Shown: positions 1 to 11,806, counted from the first letter of the stretch. The stretch: DNA of 64,000 bases from Cristatella mucedo (GCA_009760855.2 WPIO01000272.1:90800-154799), one strand, 5' to 3'. Numbers and translations: made by a program. Notes: generated from the sequence alone by a model not told the origin.

Positions 1-1522
1 CAGTTTCCCTCTTCCATTCTTTTCAAAGATTCTTGAAAAAATTGTTGCTAAGCAGCTAGTTGAACATATTGAAAATAATGGAATGTCAGAAACATTTCAA
101 TCAGGTTTCAAGAGGCAGCACTCTACTGAAACAGCTCTCCTCCGTGTTAAGAATGACATTCTACATCGCAACGACGATGGGAATGTCACTGCCCTAGCTC
201 TGCTAGATCTGTCTGCTGCCTTCGACACCATTGATCACGAAGTTCTGCTTGAACGACTGAGAACAACGATTGGTCTGGCAGATGAAGCACTGGCATGGTT
301 TAAATCATACTTGTCTAATCGTGTTCAATCTGTGTCGTGTGGCGGTCAGGTCTCAGACATGAGCAGGGTCACCTGTGGAGTCCCACAAGGGTCTGTACTT
401 GGTCACTTGCTGTTCTCCATTTATACGCAACCTCTGGGAAAAGTGATTAAGGCCCATGGAATAGGATATATTTCTATGCTGACGATACTCAGTTGTATTT
501 GTCATTTAAAACGTCGGAATCTGCTGCAGCAACTGAGAAACTGAATGCTTGCCTTGCCGATATTCGATCCTGGATGTCGGAAAACTTCCTGAAATTAAAT
601 GACGATAAAACCGAACTGCTTCTCATAGAATACTCTAAGCGTGTGGCTGGATGTAAAGGCTTTGCTCTTCTAATAGGTTATGCTATTGTGCGACCTTCAC
701 CACGTGCTCGTAATCTAGGTGTCGTGTTCGACAGCTGCCTCAATTTCAAAAGCTTCATTCAGAAGACTGCCTCTACAGCTAGCCATTACATCCGATCCCT
801 ATCCAAGATTAGAAGCTGTCTCCCACAGTGGCTTGTAAAAAATTTAACTAGCTCTTTCGTTCTGTCTCGGCTTGATTATTGTGATTCCCTTTTGGCTGGG
901 CTACCAAAGAAAGCTATAATGCCACTACAGCGGACTATGAATATGGCTGCAAGGCTGGTCTTTAAGTCCCAGTGGTTTGAGCACGTGTCACCTTTGCTGA
1001 AAGAGCTAGAATGGTTGCCGGTTGAGCAAAGGATACAGAGCAAAGTTCTTATACTGACCCACAAGGCCCACCACGGCTTGGCTCCTTCATACCTAGCTGA
1101 AATGCTGTATCAGTTTCATCCTGTACGTGCCCTGAGGTCCCGTGTGGACAATAAATTAGCTGTCCCATTCCTCTGCTTAAAGACAGTTGGCGACAGAAGC
1201 TTTAGCTCTGCAGGTCCAAGACTGCGGAACTCGCTTCCACAATTCTTATGCAACGACATCTACACTCCAACTGCCGACTATAGTACATCTTTTTCATCGG
1301 TCCCGAACTGCTACTTCTATGCTACTCACTACCTCAACTGCTCTCCTAACTCTGCTATGCTTCCCACTTTCTCTTTGTTGCGTGAGACGAAGTCTGTTGG
1401 CTACCGAATGCGTACCGAAAGCCGCTTAGGCTGTGAGTGTGCTATACAAAACTCTCCTGCGTAACACCCACTTTGGTCTTTATGACTTTGTGGAGTTACT
1501 GACGGAGATACATTACATTTGC
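1..1522 (+). mobile_element. LINE family A (CR1/L2 group), 5'-truncated copy
   Basis: The left window edge cuts into a non-LTR retrotransposon copy. It holds the reverse transcriptase and C-terminal region, then the family A 3' end (stop codon, a short untranslated stretch, and a terminal ACATT repeat near 1511-1520). The 3' end matches the copies ending near 29330, 42500 and 48326. Comparing one 140-nt stretch by eye with the 47.3 kb copy gave 7 differences, so this copy is fairly young. It is followed directly by a family B piece. Confidence 0.9.
83..1464 (+). pseudogene. Reverse transcriptase of LINE family A, frameshifted
   Basis: The frame starting at 83 reads through RT blocks FQSGFKRQHSTETALLRV, LLDLSAAFDTIDHE (palm motif A region) and GVPQGSVLG. 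A one-base loss near 474, relative to the copy at 41455, shifts the frame just before the catalytic YADD block. The frame opening at 493 then continues with LNDDKTELLLI, the thumb and the C-terminal region, ending in CECAIQNSPA. The protein would copy LINE RNA at a nicked target. The N-terminal endonuclease half lies outside the window or was never inserted. It is not functional as it stands. Confidence 0.9.
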
Positions 1523-2213
1523 AACATCCCATCTTGACTTCAGTAACTATCTGCTTGCTGGCCTACCGGCATGGGCAGTCAGGCGATTACAGACGGTGCA
1601 AAACTCCTCAGCTAGGCTTATCTGTCCTGAGATTCAGTTGCCACGTCACACCATTTCTCGCCGACCTGTAATGGCTACCAATCAAACAACGGATTGACTT
1701 TAAGGTTTTGTCGATCACTTTTAGGTCACTTCATTCTTTACCTCCAGCCTATCTCCGATATCTACTCCTCCACTAGGCCATGCATCGTATCACCTGCTTT
1801 TTGGAATCCAACTGTCTACCAAGACCTCGTGCAAACCTCAAATCCTTTGGAGACCGTGCATTTAGTTCGTATGCTCCCAAAACCTGGAACTCCCTTCCGA
1901 CTTGAGTCTGAACGTTCCCTGACCTGACCACATTTAAAAGGAACTTAAAAACACACCTATTTGGGACAGCATTTAGTGGTCCCTGGGATTCATCCTTGAT
2001 GTGCTTATGTGTGCTGACACTGTGCATGCTGCCACTTACCACATTTGCATGCTGACCTTGTGCATGTCACCCCTAACCATGTTATTCATTTTTGTTGTTG
2101 ATTAAGCATGATTTTACTTACCATTCAACTGAATTTCACTTTGCAGCAAATGTAAAGCGCCTAGAAAGAGATTAAATTCTCTGAGGGCGCTTTATCAAGT
2201 GCATTATTGTTTT
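1523..2213 (+). mobile_element. LINE family B, 3' fragment
   Basis: This is the C-terminal RT region and 3' UTR of family B. It reads in broken frames through blocks resembling [15 protein letters not shown] and LHWLPVKQRIDFK. The UTR carries the family's repeated 'tgtgcatgctgcc' and 'gtgcatgtcacc' phrases. It ends in the hairpin AAGCGCC...GGGCGCTT and a short ATT tail near 2200. Confidence 0.85.
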
Positions 2214-3512
2214 GCATCTCTATCGTTAAGCAACTCAACCTCGAGATTTGCTTGGTCGGAGGACCTGCAGTTAGTGGTGTACATATTTCGAGACGGATTG
2301 TAACTAATGCACGAAAGAACTTATACCTAATATCCCTGTCTGATAAGTCATACGTTTTTACCGCTTAACTATCGCTAAAAATATAAAGACAATTATTAAT
2401 GTCATGACGATAAGTTGTTGTACTAACATCTACGAAATCAATCACTCTGTAAGGATTTTCCTCGTGCTTTAACAGAAGCATGATCACATAACTAGTGGGA
2501 ATATGCACGATTTTAGTATACATAATACATTGAAATTTGATATGCACATTATAAAAAATTAGGGATATGTTTCTAGATGAGTGCACAGCTTCAGCATCAT
2601 AAGCACACAATGACCGCTCTCAAGGATCCAACTGATGCTGTGATGATTGAATTCGTTTGTAGTTGTCATTAGTATTGTCTAATAATAATGCGGATTATGG
2701 TGAGCTAACTAGGAAGCGATTACCAGACAGAAGATGTATTCACGGAGCCATATTTTAACCACTAGATAAGCAGCAAATCCTAACTTTCTTCTGGCAGTAG
2801 TTTCTAACTGAAACGGATATTCGTATGACAAATGCTATCGTAAAGAAACTTAGTCTTTAGTAAATTATTTAGGTTTGAGCACGATCAGTATGATCTGCAC
2901 TAAACATTTAAAAGTGAAAAGAGGTGAGCTTTTTATCCATCAGAATCATGAAGACTAACTAAAGAAGCCTGTAATTAAAAGTGACTCTGTATTCTTTTTG
3001 AGGCTCTGATGCCGTGGCATAGAAAGCTGATGAAGAGCACGTAATTCAAAACCCTTATCAGACTGTTTGATGGTTTCTAAATTGCTAATATGTGTAGTGC
3101 TGCCTTATTTAAAAAAAAAAAACATTTTAATGCAAGTCTTACTAGATTGGTTTTTTGGAAGGCATTTATTCCTCATTTGGTAGCTAAAGTCTAACTAGGT
3201 CTGAATTGTTAAGCTCTGCAAGATCTGTATACTTGTTTATCCAGGTGGTGGCCCTATCACATCATATGTGGGTTGCCTCAGAATTATCTTAGTGAATAAG
3301 AGCTGTTCTCATTATCAAAACCATAGAGAATACATTCAAAAGGACAGGTTCGGTACCAGTGAAATGAATGTGCCTGGTTGAATTGGTTGAGCACTAGTTA
3401 ACCGGCCTAAGCAATACAGCTTTCTTCAGCTGTTTTCAACCACTCATAAATAAGTCACCTCATTGCTTTATAGTAATGAATTAATAGTAATATTTATATT
3501 TTGCGTTTTTAG
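2214..3512. other. Non-coding stretch before the Ig exon; nothing recognised
   Basis: A+T-rich sequence with no coding frame I can support. A 13-base A run lies at 3110-3122. The last bases form a splice acceptor (pyrimidine-rich, then AG at 3511-3512) for the Ig exon, so at least the 3' part is intron. Confidence 0.6.
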
Positions 3513-3791
3513 TCGCTCCTGATGGGCCAAAAATTGTCCCTAATCAGCTCGTCTTCAACGAAGGGGACACAGTGAAAATCAATTGCTCAGCCTTTAATGG
3601 GCGGCCCCCTGCTGAGCTCGCACTTTTCGTGACAAAGCATGAGTCTGAGTTACAGAAAAGTGACTCAGGAAGTGAATTTGTGTCACTGCTAATGAATATT
3701 TCATCAGATCATCATTTAGCCTCCGTAACCTGTTCGGCAAAAAATCACCACTTACCTACAGCAAGTTTAAGTTTGGAAATAACTGTTCATC
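3513..3791 (+). CDS. Ig-superfamily receptor, Ig-domain exon
   Basis: A 279-nt exon flanked by a tttttAG acceptor (3511-3512) and a GTAAGT donor (3792-3797). It begins and ends in phase 1, the classic arrangement of a shuffled Ig-domain exon. It encodes one Ig fold: a start near PDGPKIVP, first cysteine in VKINCSAF, second cysteine in ASVTCSAKNH, and a last strand LSLEITVH. The CSAKNHHLP block resembles the C2-set/CD80-like domains of nephrin, Kirre and Roughest-type adhesion proteins. The core tryptophan expected about a dozen residues after the first cysteine is absent. N-glycosylation sites are NCS and NIS. The previous exons are not recognised in the window. It splices in frame to 18728, giving ...ITVHHIFAKES.... 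The function of the whole protein is unknown; cell adhesion or recognition is an inference. Confidence 0.85.
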
Positions 3792-6087
3792 GTAAGTAAT
3801 TTTCAACAACTGATAACGATTTTATAAATTCTGTGAGAAAAATCAAGTCTCATTGCTTGCAGTGCCAGTGCCTGTTAATCACTTTGCAACTTTGCTGCAC
3901 GTGCCATGCATGTGAGATTGTATTTGAAGATATCATTGCACCGTTGATTTGTATGCTTAACATGCACGTGAGCTATAATTGAGGGTTAATCAGAAGCTAA
4001 ACATTTGTCGGCCGTTCATCAGAGGCAATAAGCTACAAGATAAAATGTTGGTGAATTTGTCAGTGCAATCTTGAAAAAAGCTTTAAGGCTTTGTGAATGC
4101 AATTTTTACTAAATTTTAGACTTTTAGACGACATATTTTTTCGACAAGCTGTGAGACGCATGATTAGTTTTCCCTGATTCAATATGCTAGCTCCTACGAG
4201 ATTAGACTGGGATTTTACTATCAGTGAGGCGAAATAGACTGCTAGTGGTAATTTACTTTAATACCTATTTGGTTGAGCAATATATAGACCATGTTATAAT
4301 AAGAAGCTAATAACAAACGAGACATGAATTATTAGACGAGTTGCAAGGCTTGAGGTAACTTTTTAATTCTATTGTTTAATCCGTTTTAGTAATATGTTAC
4401 CTTTTTTCAACGATCACTCTCTAAAGTTTCTTTAACAAGGTTATTTTAGAAAGCTGACTTTAGCAAAAATTGTAGCCAGAAAGCTTATTGTACACCACTG
4501 ATGATAATTACTAGTAGTGATCTGCCATCGGTCCAAAATAACTTGTGCCCTATTTCCACTTCCGGCGACTGTGTCCTTTTGCTTGAGACACGTGATTCTG
4601 GCATAAATTACTCATCAGGTAAATCACTTATTAGCAAATCAAATTTTCAAAAAGTGAAGGCAAAATTGATGAACCAGATTAAAATGAGAAAAAACTTAGC
4701 CACGGGCGTGATCATTTATTTTTAGTTATTGAAACATTAATTGCTTTTACTATGTCCTAGGTTTGCAACCAAACTTGCCTCAGTAAATTAATTTTCTCGA
4801 TTGCAAATAAATTTAAAGCGATTGTGATTTTCTCCTTGTTAATTACTAATATTCAAGTAAAGTATGCCATCTTATCTCACAAGTCATCCCAGTTGGGAGG
4901 AGTTCTTTCATGAAAATATGATAGGCCAATACGACGGCTTTATTTATATTTTATTCAACATATTTAAAATTCTGTAGTGCAACTTCAAACAAGCTTCGGC
5001 CAAACAGGAAAATTTCTTAAAGCTTAGACGAAAATTGTAATATTTTTTGCTTTGGATACTATTGCTGTAATCTTCATCTGACCTTAAAATTAGTAGCTTG
5101 GCTAAAGTGATGAAAGCGTTTGACAACTACACTTCCAATAATATTCTGCAAATCATGCATGTCTTGGTAAGTCATGGAAATTTATTTCTGACTAAAATAA
5201 ATTAATCATGTGCGAGATTTGTAAACCTTCTTAACTATTTAAAAAAACATCAATCTCCTCCTTCGTTATTCATATTTAAGATAGAGTGCAACAACTGTTA
5301 AATATTTTCCTTGAGTCTTATGTGAAAAATTAACTGTGGACTCAACATCGTTAAAACAGGGTGTCCCTATTAAGAGACTAGTAGCAGTTTTATAACTTCT
5401 TCTTCCGGCCGCCTAACTCTGGCGCTCATTCTGAGACCTGTATTTTCGGCAGATAATTAGGTATTCAGCAGTTACTTCTAGTCGTCCGAATTACCTTCTA
5501 AAACTTCGGGATCGCCTCCCTATGGTAATGAAATCTGTAATCTATAATTAGTCTCGAAGCAAACTGCTACGAGTTGCCCTGGATTTTTAAATGATCAACA
5601 TGGTTAGTGAATGTTTGAAGCTTGCTTAAGCACCATAAAACTGGACAGCTAACAGCTAATTGACCAGTTTCACAGAGAGCTGTGAGTATGCTTTTCAAAC
5701 TCGTCTGCGAATATTCGGAAATATCTAGCTGATTGTGACAAAAATGATACATTCAGATTACCCTATCTGACAGCTCGATGTATTTTCAGGCAAGTTGCAT
5801 ATACTGATAGAGAACCATGATGGCATGTTAACTAAACAACTGTTTCATGCCAAGCTAAAACTCAATTCAAATTATTATATTGCAAAGATACTCACTGGAG
5901 AAGTTTTACCTTGAGTCAAAAGTCGTAATTATAAACATTAATATTCATCCGTAGGGTCTCCACCGGATTTGTTACTGGTTAGTGGCACAGCTAAATACTC
6001 AAGTCAAAAGAGTATCAAGTATAACACGAAGATTCGAAACTTTTCTAAATGCAGGTGCGTAAACAAGAGCTGATAAATGAAATACCT

Positions 6088-6088
<1 letters not shown>
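3792..6088 (+). other. 5' part of intron 1; nothing recognised
   Basis: Starts with the GTAAGT donor of the Ig exon. A+T-rich, without a recognisable repeat copy. The short open frames at 4450-4725 and 5790-6054 were examined as exons and rejected on splice phase. Confidence 0.6.

Positions 6089-6138
<50 letters not shown>
6089..6138 (+). repeat. (AG)25 microsatellite
   Basis: Twenty-five uninterrupted AG units on the + strand, inside intron 1. Uninterrupted arrays of this length usually vary between individuals. Confidence 0.97.
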
Positions 6139-6142
<4 letters not shown>

Positions 6143-6270
6143 TGATTGTGTAAATCGATAAGCTGAATACTGGCTTCATTTGGTGCCAGTGTTTGTTAGT
6201 GATAGTGTTATAAAAAAAAGTATTTCACGACGTAAGCTACGGAGCAACGTATCTGCAGATTTAGCCATCC

Positions 6271-7015
6271 AATAATAATAATATTATTAATGTACTTGAT
6301 AAAGCACTCTCTAAGAACTTAATCTCTTTATGGGCGCTTTACATTCTGCAAAGGGAAATGCAATTAAATGGTAAGTAAAATCATGCTTGAAAAACAAACA
6401 AAATGGATAACTTGGTTAGGGGTGACATGCACAGGGTCAGTATGCAAATGTGGTTAGTGGCAGCATGCACAGTGTCAGCACACATAAGCACATCAAGGAC
6501 GAATCACAGGGACCCACTAAATGCTGTCCTAAATAGGTGTTTTTAAGTTTCTTTTAAATGTGGTCAGGTCAGTGGATGTTCTGATGCAGGTCGGGAGGGA
6601 GTTCCAAGCTTTGGGAGCATACGAACTAAATGCACGGTCTCAGAAGGATTTGAGGTTTGTACGAGGTATTTGTAGACTGTTGGATTCCGAAAAGCAGGTG
6701 GTACGATGCTTGGCTTGATGGGGGAGTATGTCGGAGAGATATGCTGGCAGAGCCAATTTTGAGCGTCAGCCTTTCCAATTTCTGAATCACACTGGGTTTG
6801 CCCATAACTAGTAAGTTTGTTTAGTCATCGTTTAGTATTAGAAAATTTTCTGCCATCCACGTGAGGACGTCATCAATGTATGTAGCAAGTGAGCTTAGAG
6901 AATTTGAGGGGTTCGAAGGCTGGGAGGGATCGAAGCAAAGGTACAACTGAGTGTCATCCGCATAGAAGTGAAATCCTAGATTGTGCTTGGCAATCACATC
7001 AATAAGAAGTCAATT
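6271..7015 (-). mobile_element. LINE family B, 3' fragment, minus strand
   Basis: Begins on the + strand with (AAT)n and the complement of the family B hairpin (gataaagca...gcgcttta). It continues through the antisense 3' UTR and the C-terminal RT region to about 7015, with a gap relative to other copies near 6760. It is an old, broken copy in intron 1. Confidence 0.85.
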
Positions 7016-7024
7016 TGAAACAAG

Positions 7025-7343
7025 ACACGTAGATTTCGCACCGGCTAAACACAAAATATGCTGGCAAGCTCCAATTCGAAGCTTTAACCCTAATACTATA
7101 TAAATCGCCTTTGGTTTTATTATCACTAGCAATTTAGTTTTATCATCATTCAATGTATGTAGTATGCAGATGTAAATACGCCAATGTTATCAATACAGCG
7201 AACAAGCGACTCGAGAGAATTCGAAATGCTGGAGGAATGGAAGATCTTAATGGGAAGGTGCAACTCGGTGTGATCGGCATAGAAGTCTAAGCTTAAGTGG
7301 AAGCATGAAAATCACATCGGCCATAAATATATATATATATATG

Positions 7344-7379
<36 letters not shown>

Positions 7380-7845
7380 GACAGAGACACAGAGAGAGTA
7401 TGAACCATACAATGAACGGAAGAAGGACAGCACAGAGCTCTGAGGTATCTCATATTTCAGAGGTTCCTGGAATGATTTATGTCTATTCACTTCAATATTC
7501 AAAAGACTTTCACTGAGATAGGACCTAAGTCGTTTCAAAAAATAGCCAGTGATACCATAGCGAGATAAGAGGGGCTTTAGGATTTTGGGATCGATAGTAT
7601 CAAATGCGCCAAAAGATCAAGCAAAACACAGAGAAACTTTACTTAAGTCCAGATCCTACGCAAATCATTATATACTGGAAGCGATGCCGACTGTGGAGTG
7701 ATTAGCACTATGACCTCACATCAAATTACTAGCAAGGCTTGAAATTTTGGCATATGGGTTCAGCTGGTCTGCCACGACTCGTTCCAGTGTCTTACACAGG
7801 AATGGTAGAAGAAAGACTGGGCGAAAGTCACTCACATTTTCTAGA
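7025..7845 (-). mobile_element. LINE family B, RT palm remnant, minus strand
   Basis: An antisense family B reverse transcriptase. The minus frame 7293-7538 resembles FRSYLSGRL...VPQGSVLG as FRSLYGSY and IPQSSVLS. The segment 7560-7620 corresponds to AFDTIDPK. The minus frame 7716-7925 starts the RT with FRPVFLLPFLCKTLERVVADQL. A compound microsatellite at 7327-7398 interrupts it. Many stops make it a relic. Confidence 0.75.
7327..7398 (+). repeat. Compound (AT)n (GA)n (CAGA)n microsatellite
   Basis: An AT run, then GA, then CAGA/CAGAGA units in immediate succession. On the minus strand it gives the spurious CLSVCLSLS-type peptide seen in both reading frames there. Confidence 0.95.
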
Positions 7846-8117
7846 TCTAATAACAATAACAATTTTAATAATGCACTTGATAAAGTGCCCCCAGAGAACT
7901 CGATCTGTTTCAAGGTGCTTTGCATTTACATTTGCTGCGAGGGGAAGTGCAATTTAATGGTGATTAATATCATGCTTGATAAACATGAATAACAATGTTA
8001 GGGGTGACAGGCCGTAGGTCAGCATGCTAATGTGGTTAGTAGCACCATGCACAGCCTCAGCATGCACAAGCACGTGAAGGACGAATCACAGAGACCCACT
8101 AAATGCAGTCCTAAATA
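7846..8117 (-). mobile_element. LINE family B, short 3' tail insertion, minus strand
   Basis: Antisense 3' end only: an AAT-type tail, then hairpin complement (gataaagtgcc...ggtgctttg) and 3' UTR phrases through 8117. It breaks the antisense RT copy on its left, so it looks like a later severely 5'-truncated insertion. Confidence 0.7.
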
Positions 8118-8290
8118 GGTAATAATAATGATGATAATAATAATAATAATATTAATAATAATATTGCACTCGATAAAGCACCCTACGAGAACTCAATCTC
8201 TTTCTAGGATCTTTACATTTGCTGCAAAGGAAATTCAATTGAATGGTGAGTGATATCATGCTTGATAACCAACATGAATAACATGGTTAG
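8118..8290 (-). mobile_element. LINE family B, second short 3' tail insertion, minus strand
   Basis: A second antisense tail with an (AAT)n run at about 8121-8165, the hairpin complement and the first part of the 3' UTR. It directly abuts the previous insertion, giving two tails in tandem. Confidence 0.7.
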
Positions 8291-8292
8291 CT

Positions 8293-9356
8293 ATGAAAAT
8301 TCTAATGTCAACGATCAAACATCTTCTCAAACGCTCCCAGATTACCCCCTTAATTGACCATCGCTTCTCTCTAATCCACGTGCAGAGGATAGACAAAATC
8401 AAGAAGTCCATCACTGCGATGTCGACATCCCCTTCAAGTATGCTGTTCCCCAATTCCTGGCTGCATGTAAATGACTTCATTTAAGCAAGTCACTAGTTAT
8501 CTCGTTGTGGAGCTCATAAAGAAATTAAAGAAGGCAAGTCCTCTGGACCATATTCCCGCTGTACTGCTCCTACGTTGCATTTATCTGCTGCTGCCATGCA
8601 TAACTAACATCATTAATATGTCATTAGCCTCAGGTCATGTCCAAGCACCTTTCAAAAAAGCCGTAGTCAGGCCACTTCTCAAGAAAGCGACATTAGACCA
8701 AGACAAATGGAGGACTACCGCCCAGTCTCCCTTCTACCATTCCTATCAAAGACATTAGAACGGGTCGTGGCAGACCTGCTGAACTCATATATCGAAACCT
8801 CACATCTTGCTAGTAAGTTCCAGTCTGGCTTTAGAGCTAATCACTCCACAGAGTCAGCATTGCTTAGGGTATACAACGACCTACTTAGGAATGCAGACAT
8901 GAGTAGAGTGTCTCTGCTTGTTTTGCTTGATCTTTCGGCTGCTTTTGATACCATTGATCCCAAAGTTCGTCTAGAGCTCCTCTCATTTTGCCTGGGTATC
9001 ACTGCCACTGTTCTGCAGTGGTTCAGGTCCTATCTCAGTGGGAGACTCCAGATTGTGGGCATGCATGGACAAAGATCATCCGAGGTACCTCTGAAAGATG
9101 GCGTACCTCAGGGCTCCGTGCTAGGTCCGGTTCTTTTCACGGTTTATACTCTCCCTCATGCTGATGTGATCGCCAAGCACAATCTAGGCTTCCACTTATA
9201 TGCCGATGACACTCAGTTTAACCTTTGTTTTGATCCCTCCTTGCCTTCGAGCACCTCAAATTCTCTCAACTTACTTGCCGCATGGATTGATGACATCCGC
9301 ACATGGATGGCAGCAACTTTTCTAAGACTAAATAACGATAAAACTAACTTACTAGT
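8293..9356 (+). mobile_element. LINE family B copy (linker plus RT), chimera part 1
   Basis: Starts in the linker between endonuclease and RT (VELIKKLKKASPLDHIPA) and runs through most of the RT. It stops abruptly at about 9356, where a second family B segment begins further upstream in the RT. The sequence is relatively well preserved. Confidence 0.85.
8471..9356 (+). pseudogene. Reverse transcriptase of LINE family B, near-complete palm
   Basis: The frame from 8471 covers the linker, a shift occurs near 8705, and the frame from 8707 reads YRPVSLLPFLSKTLERVVAD, FQSGFRANHSTESALLRV, LLDLSAAFDTIDPKV (motif A), GVPQGSVLGPVLFTVYTL and FHLYADDTQFNL (YADD catalytic block intact), then LNNDKTNLLV. 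This is the RT of a CR1/L2-group LINE, and the best-preserved catalytic core of family B here. The C-terminal part is replaced at 9356 by a repeat of motif A from another copy, so no full protein can be made. Confidence 0.88.
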
Positions 9357-10739
9357 TAGAGTGTCTTTGATTGTTTTGCTCAATCTTTCGGCAGCTTTTG
9401 ATACTATCAATCACCAAGTTCATCCAGAGCGCCTCTCATCTCGCCTGGGCATCACTGGCAATGGTTCAGGTCCTATCTCAGTGGGAGACTCCAGAGTATC
9501 GAAGTAAAAAGACAAAGATCATCTGAGGTACCTCTGAAATATAGGGTACATCAGGGCACCGTGGTAGGTCCGGTTCTTTTCACTGTTATTACTCTTCCTC
9601 TTGCTCCTGTGATTGCAAAGCAAAATCTAGGCATGCACTTCTACACGAATGACATTCAGTTGTACATTTGCTTTGATCCCTCCCAGCCTTCGAGCACCTC
9701 AAATTCTTTCAACTCACTTGTTGCCTGTATTGATGAGACCTGCACATGGATAGCAACAAATTTTCCAAAATTAAACGATGGTAAAACTAACTTACTAGCT
9801 ATGAGTGAATTCAGTGTGATTCAGAAATTGGAAAGGCTGAGGCTCAATAATAGCTCTGCCAGCATATCTGCAGCTAAATCAGCTCGAAATTTAGGAGTCA
9901 TGTTCTAAACTGACATCTCGTTAGATGACCACATAACCTCCACAGTCAAATCTGCGTACTTTCAGCGACATAAGGTTGCTAAAATTAGCGCTTTTTAAGA
10001 TGAGGATATCATGTCTAAGTTGGTCCATGCGTTCGTGACGTCATGTCTCGACTTCTGCAACTCACTGCTTACTGGCCTACCGGCATGTGCGATCAGGCGA
10101 TTGCAGCTGGTGAGAAACTCTGCAGGTAGGCTAGCCTGTTGTGAGTGTAGCAGTTGCCACATCACACCACTTCTTGCCGACCTCCACTGATTACCAGTCC
10201 AACAACATATCGACTTTAAGGTTTTATAGCAATCTTTTAGGTAACTTCATTCTTTGGCCCCAGCTTATCTCTCAGATCTACTTCCCCACCAGGCCAAGCA
10301 TCGTACCACCAGCTTTTCGGAATCCAGCAGTCTACCAATGCCTCGTTCAAACCTCAATTCCTTTGGATACTGTGCATTTAGTTCATATGATCCCAAAGCG
10401 TGGAACTCACTCCCGACTTGCGTCAGAACATCCCAGACTTGACCACATTTAAAAAGAACTTAAAATCACACCAATTTATGACAGCATTCAGTGGGCCCCT
10501 GTGATTCGTCCTTCATGTGCCTATGCGATCTGACACTGTGCATGCTGCCACTACTCACACTTGCATGCTGACCCTGTGCATGTCACCACTAATCATGTTA
10601 TTAATGATGTTTGTTTATCAAGCATGATATTACTCACCATCCAATTGCATTTCCCTTTGCAGCTAAAGCGCCTACAAATACATTGAGTTCTCTTAGGGCT
10701 CTTCATCAAGTGAATTATTATTAATATTATTATTATTAT
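9357..10739 (+). mobile_element. LINE family B copy, chimera part 2, with 3' end
   Basis: Restarts at the RT motif A region (LLNLSAAFDTINHQV) and goes through a YADD-equivalent changed to YTND at about 9643, the C-terminal region, 3' UTR, hairpin and (ATT)n ending near 10739. Several frameshifts and stops (for example at 9506 and 9908) make it a relic. Confidence 0.85.
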
Positions 10740-11806
10740 TCATATTCCTGGAGATGGACGGTCAGTCCTGATCTTTTGCATGTTTTTTCAAGCTGTAGCT
10801 CAGTACACCTGGCTAGTTTAATGTCTGTGGTAAACCATAGGCCGTCCGGGTGTGGGCACACAGAACGATTAGTCAGAGGTGTAAGCTCGTCGAGCTTGTC
10901 GGCTAGTGTCGTGTTGTAGCTATCTACCAATGATGACAGAACGGAGAGAGGACTGAGCAGCAGAGGCGAAGCAGATATTCTTGCACGGACAGTATCGATG
11001 TTAAGGGTCTTGAGGTTTCGCGATTCACAGGTTATTTTAGAGGAGGAGGAGGGTTCCCACTGTAGATTGAATGAGATCTGCATGCGGTCAGATAAGCAGG
11101 ATTCGGTATTTATTGGTGATGACAAAGTGCAGTGGTATTACAAAATCTGGTCGAGTGTGTGACCCTTGATGTGATAAGGGCCATGCACATGAGCCACAAG
11201 AGACAGTGAGTCAGTCAATGCACGAAATTTAGTGCTGAAGGTGTCAGATTAGTTATTAAAGGCATAGTTGAAATCACCCATAACAAGGAAGGATCGATTT
11301 ATTGCAAACAGAAACGAAATGCGATCGAGAAATCTGAGATAAAAGAAGGATTTGGTACCTGGTGGGCGATAGACTACTGCCAGCATTAGTGGCTTGTTTT
11401 TGGGTGAGACCAAGGCAATTGATTCAAAGGACTGCTTCGATGGTACTCCAAATGGTTTGAAGTTGAATTTCGTGATGACGATAACAGCAACTCCACCTCC
11501 AGTTTTGATTGATCTATGTGTGTGAAAGAATGAGAAACCAGCTGGTGTTGTATCTTTAAATGGCAGGCAGTTTATCGATTTTAGCCAAGTTTCAGTTAGG
11601 GCGAGCAGGCCGATATCATTTTCAGAAATGACGTCGCTAACTACTACAGGTTTGTTGCACATTAAACAAGGATTCCAAAGGCAAGCCTTAAGTCTGGCCG
11701 ATGGAGTTATAATAGGCCTGATGATCACGAAGTTAGAGAGATTCACAATGATGCATATGGGGGAGCCTGCTGAGTGGTTCGAGACAATGCTAGGAATACC
11801 AAACAA
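10736..11806 (-). pseudogene. AP-like endonuclease of LINE family B, broken
   Basis: The minus frame 11806-11249 shows the endonuclease order: LALTETWL (catalytic glutamate), GGGVAVIV, VVYRPPG and GDFNYAFNN (active-site Asp/Asn block). The frame breaks at about 11250 and resumes from 11125 with SCLSDRM, where the family's terminal SDH would have His and here has Arg, then a linker with HPDGLWFTTDIK. The enzyme nicks genomic target DNA for reverse transcription. The frameshift and SDH change mean it is dead. Confidence 0.82.

Noticed and set aside
876-1064. Minus-strand open frame opposite the LINE A RT
   Set aside because: Shadow of the coding strand; the same antisense frame recurs at 41858 and 47683 only because the LINE is repeated.
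3020-3060. Hammerhead ribozyme core (ctgatga)
   Set aside because: No matching GAAA strand or stems at the required spacing.
4450-4725. Open frame between the Ig exons with an acceptor at 4475 and donor at 4619
   Set aside because: Acceptor phase 2 does not match the phase 1 end of the Ig exon; in phase 1 it hits a stop after a few codons. No Ig cysteine pattern.
5790-6054. Two candidate exons (5790-5915 and 5955-6054) after tttcAG and gtAG acceptors, with open frames
   Set aside because: The first has no convincing donor; the second would leave phase 2, while the next certain exon at 18728 needs phase 1. Open frames this short are expected by chance.
7247-7538. Minus frames rich in SVCLSV repeats as a novel protein
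   Set aside because: They translate a compound microsatellite inside a LINE B remnant.
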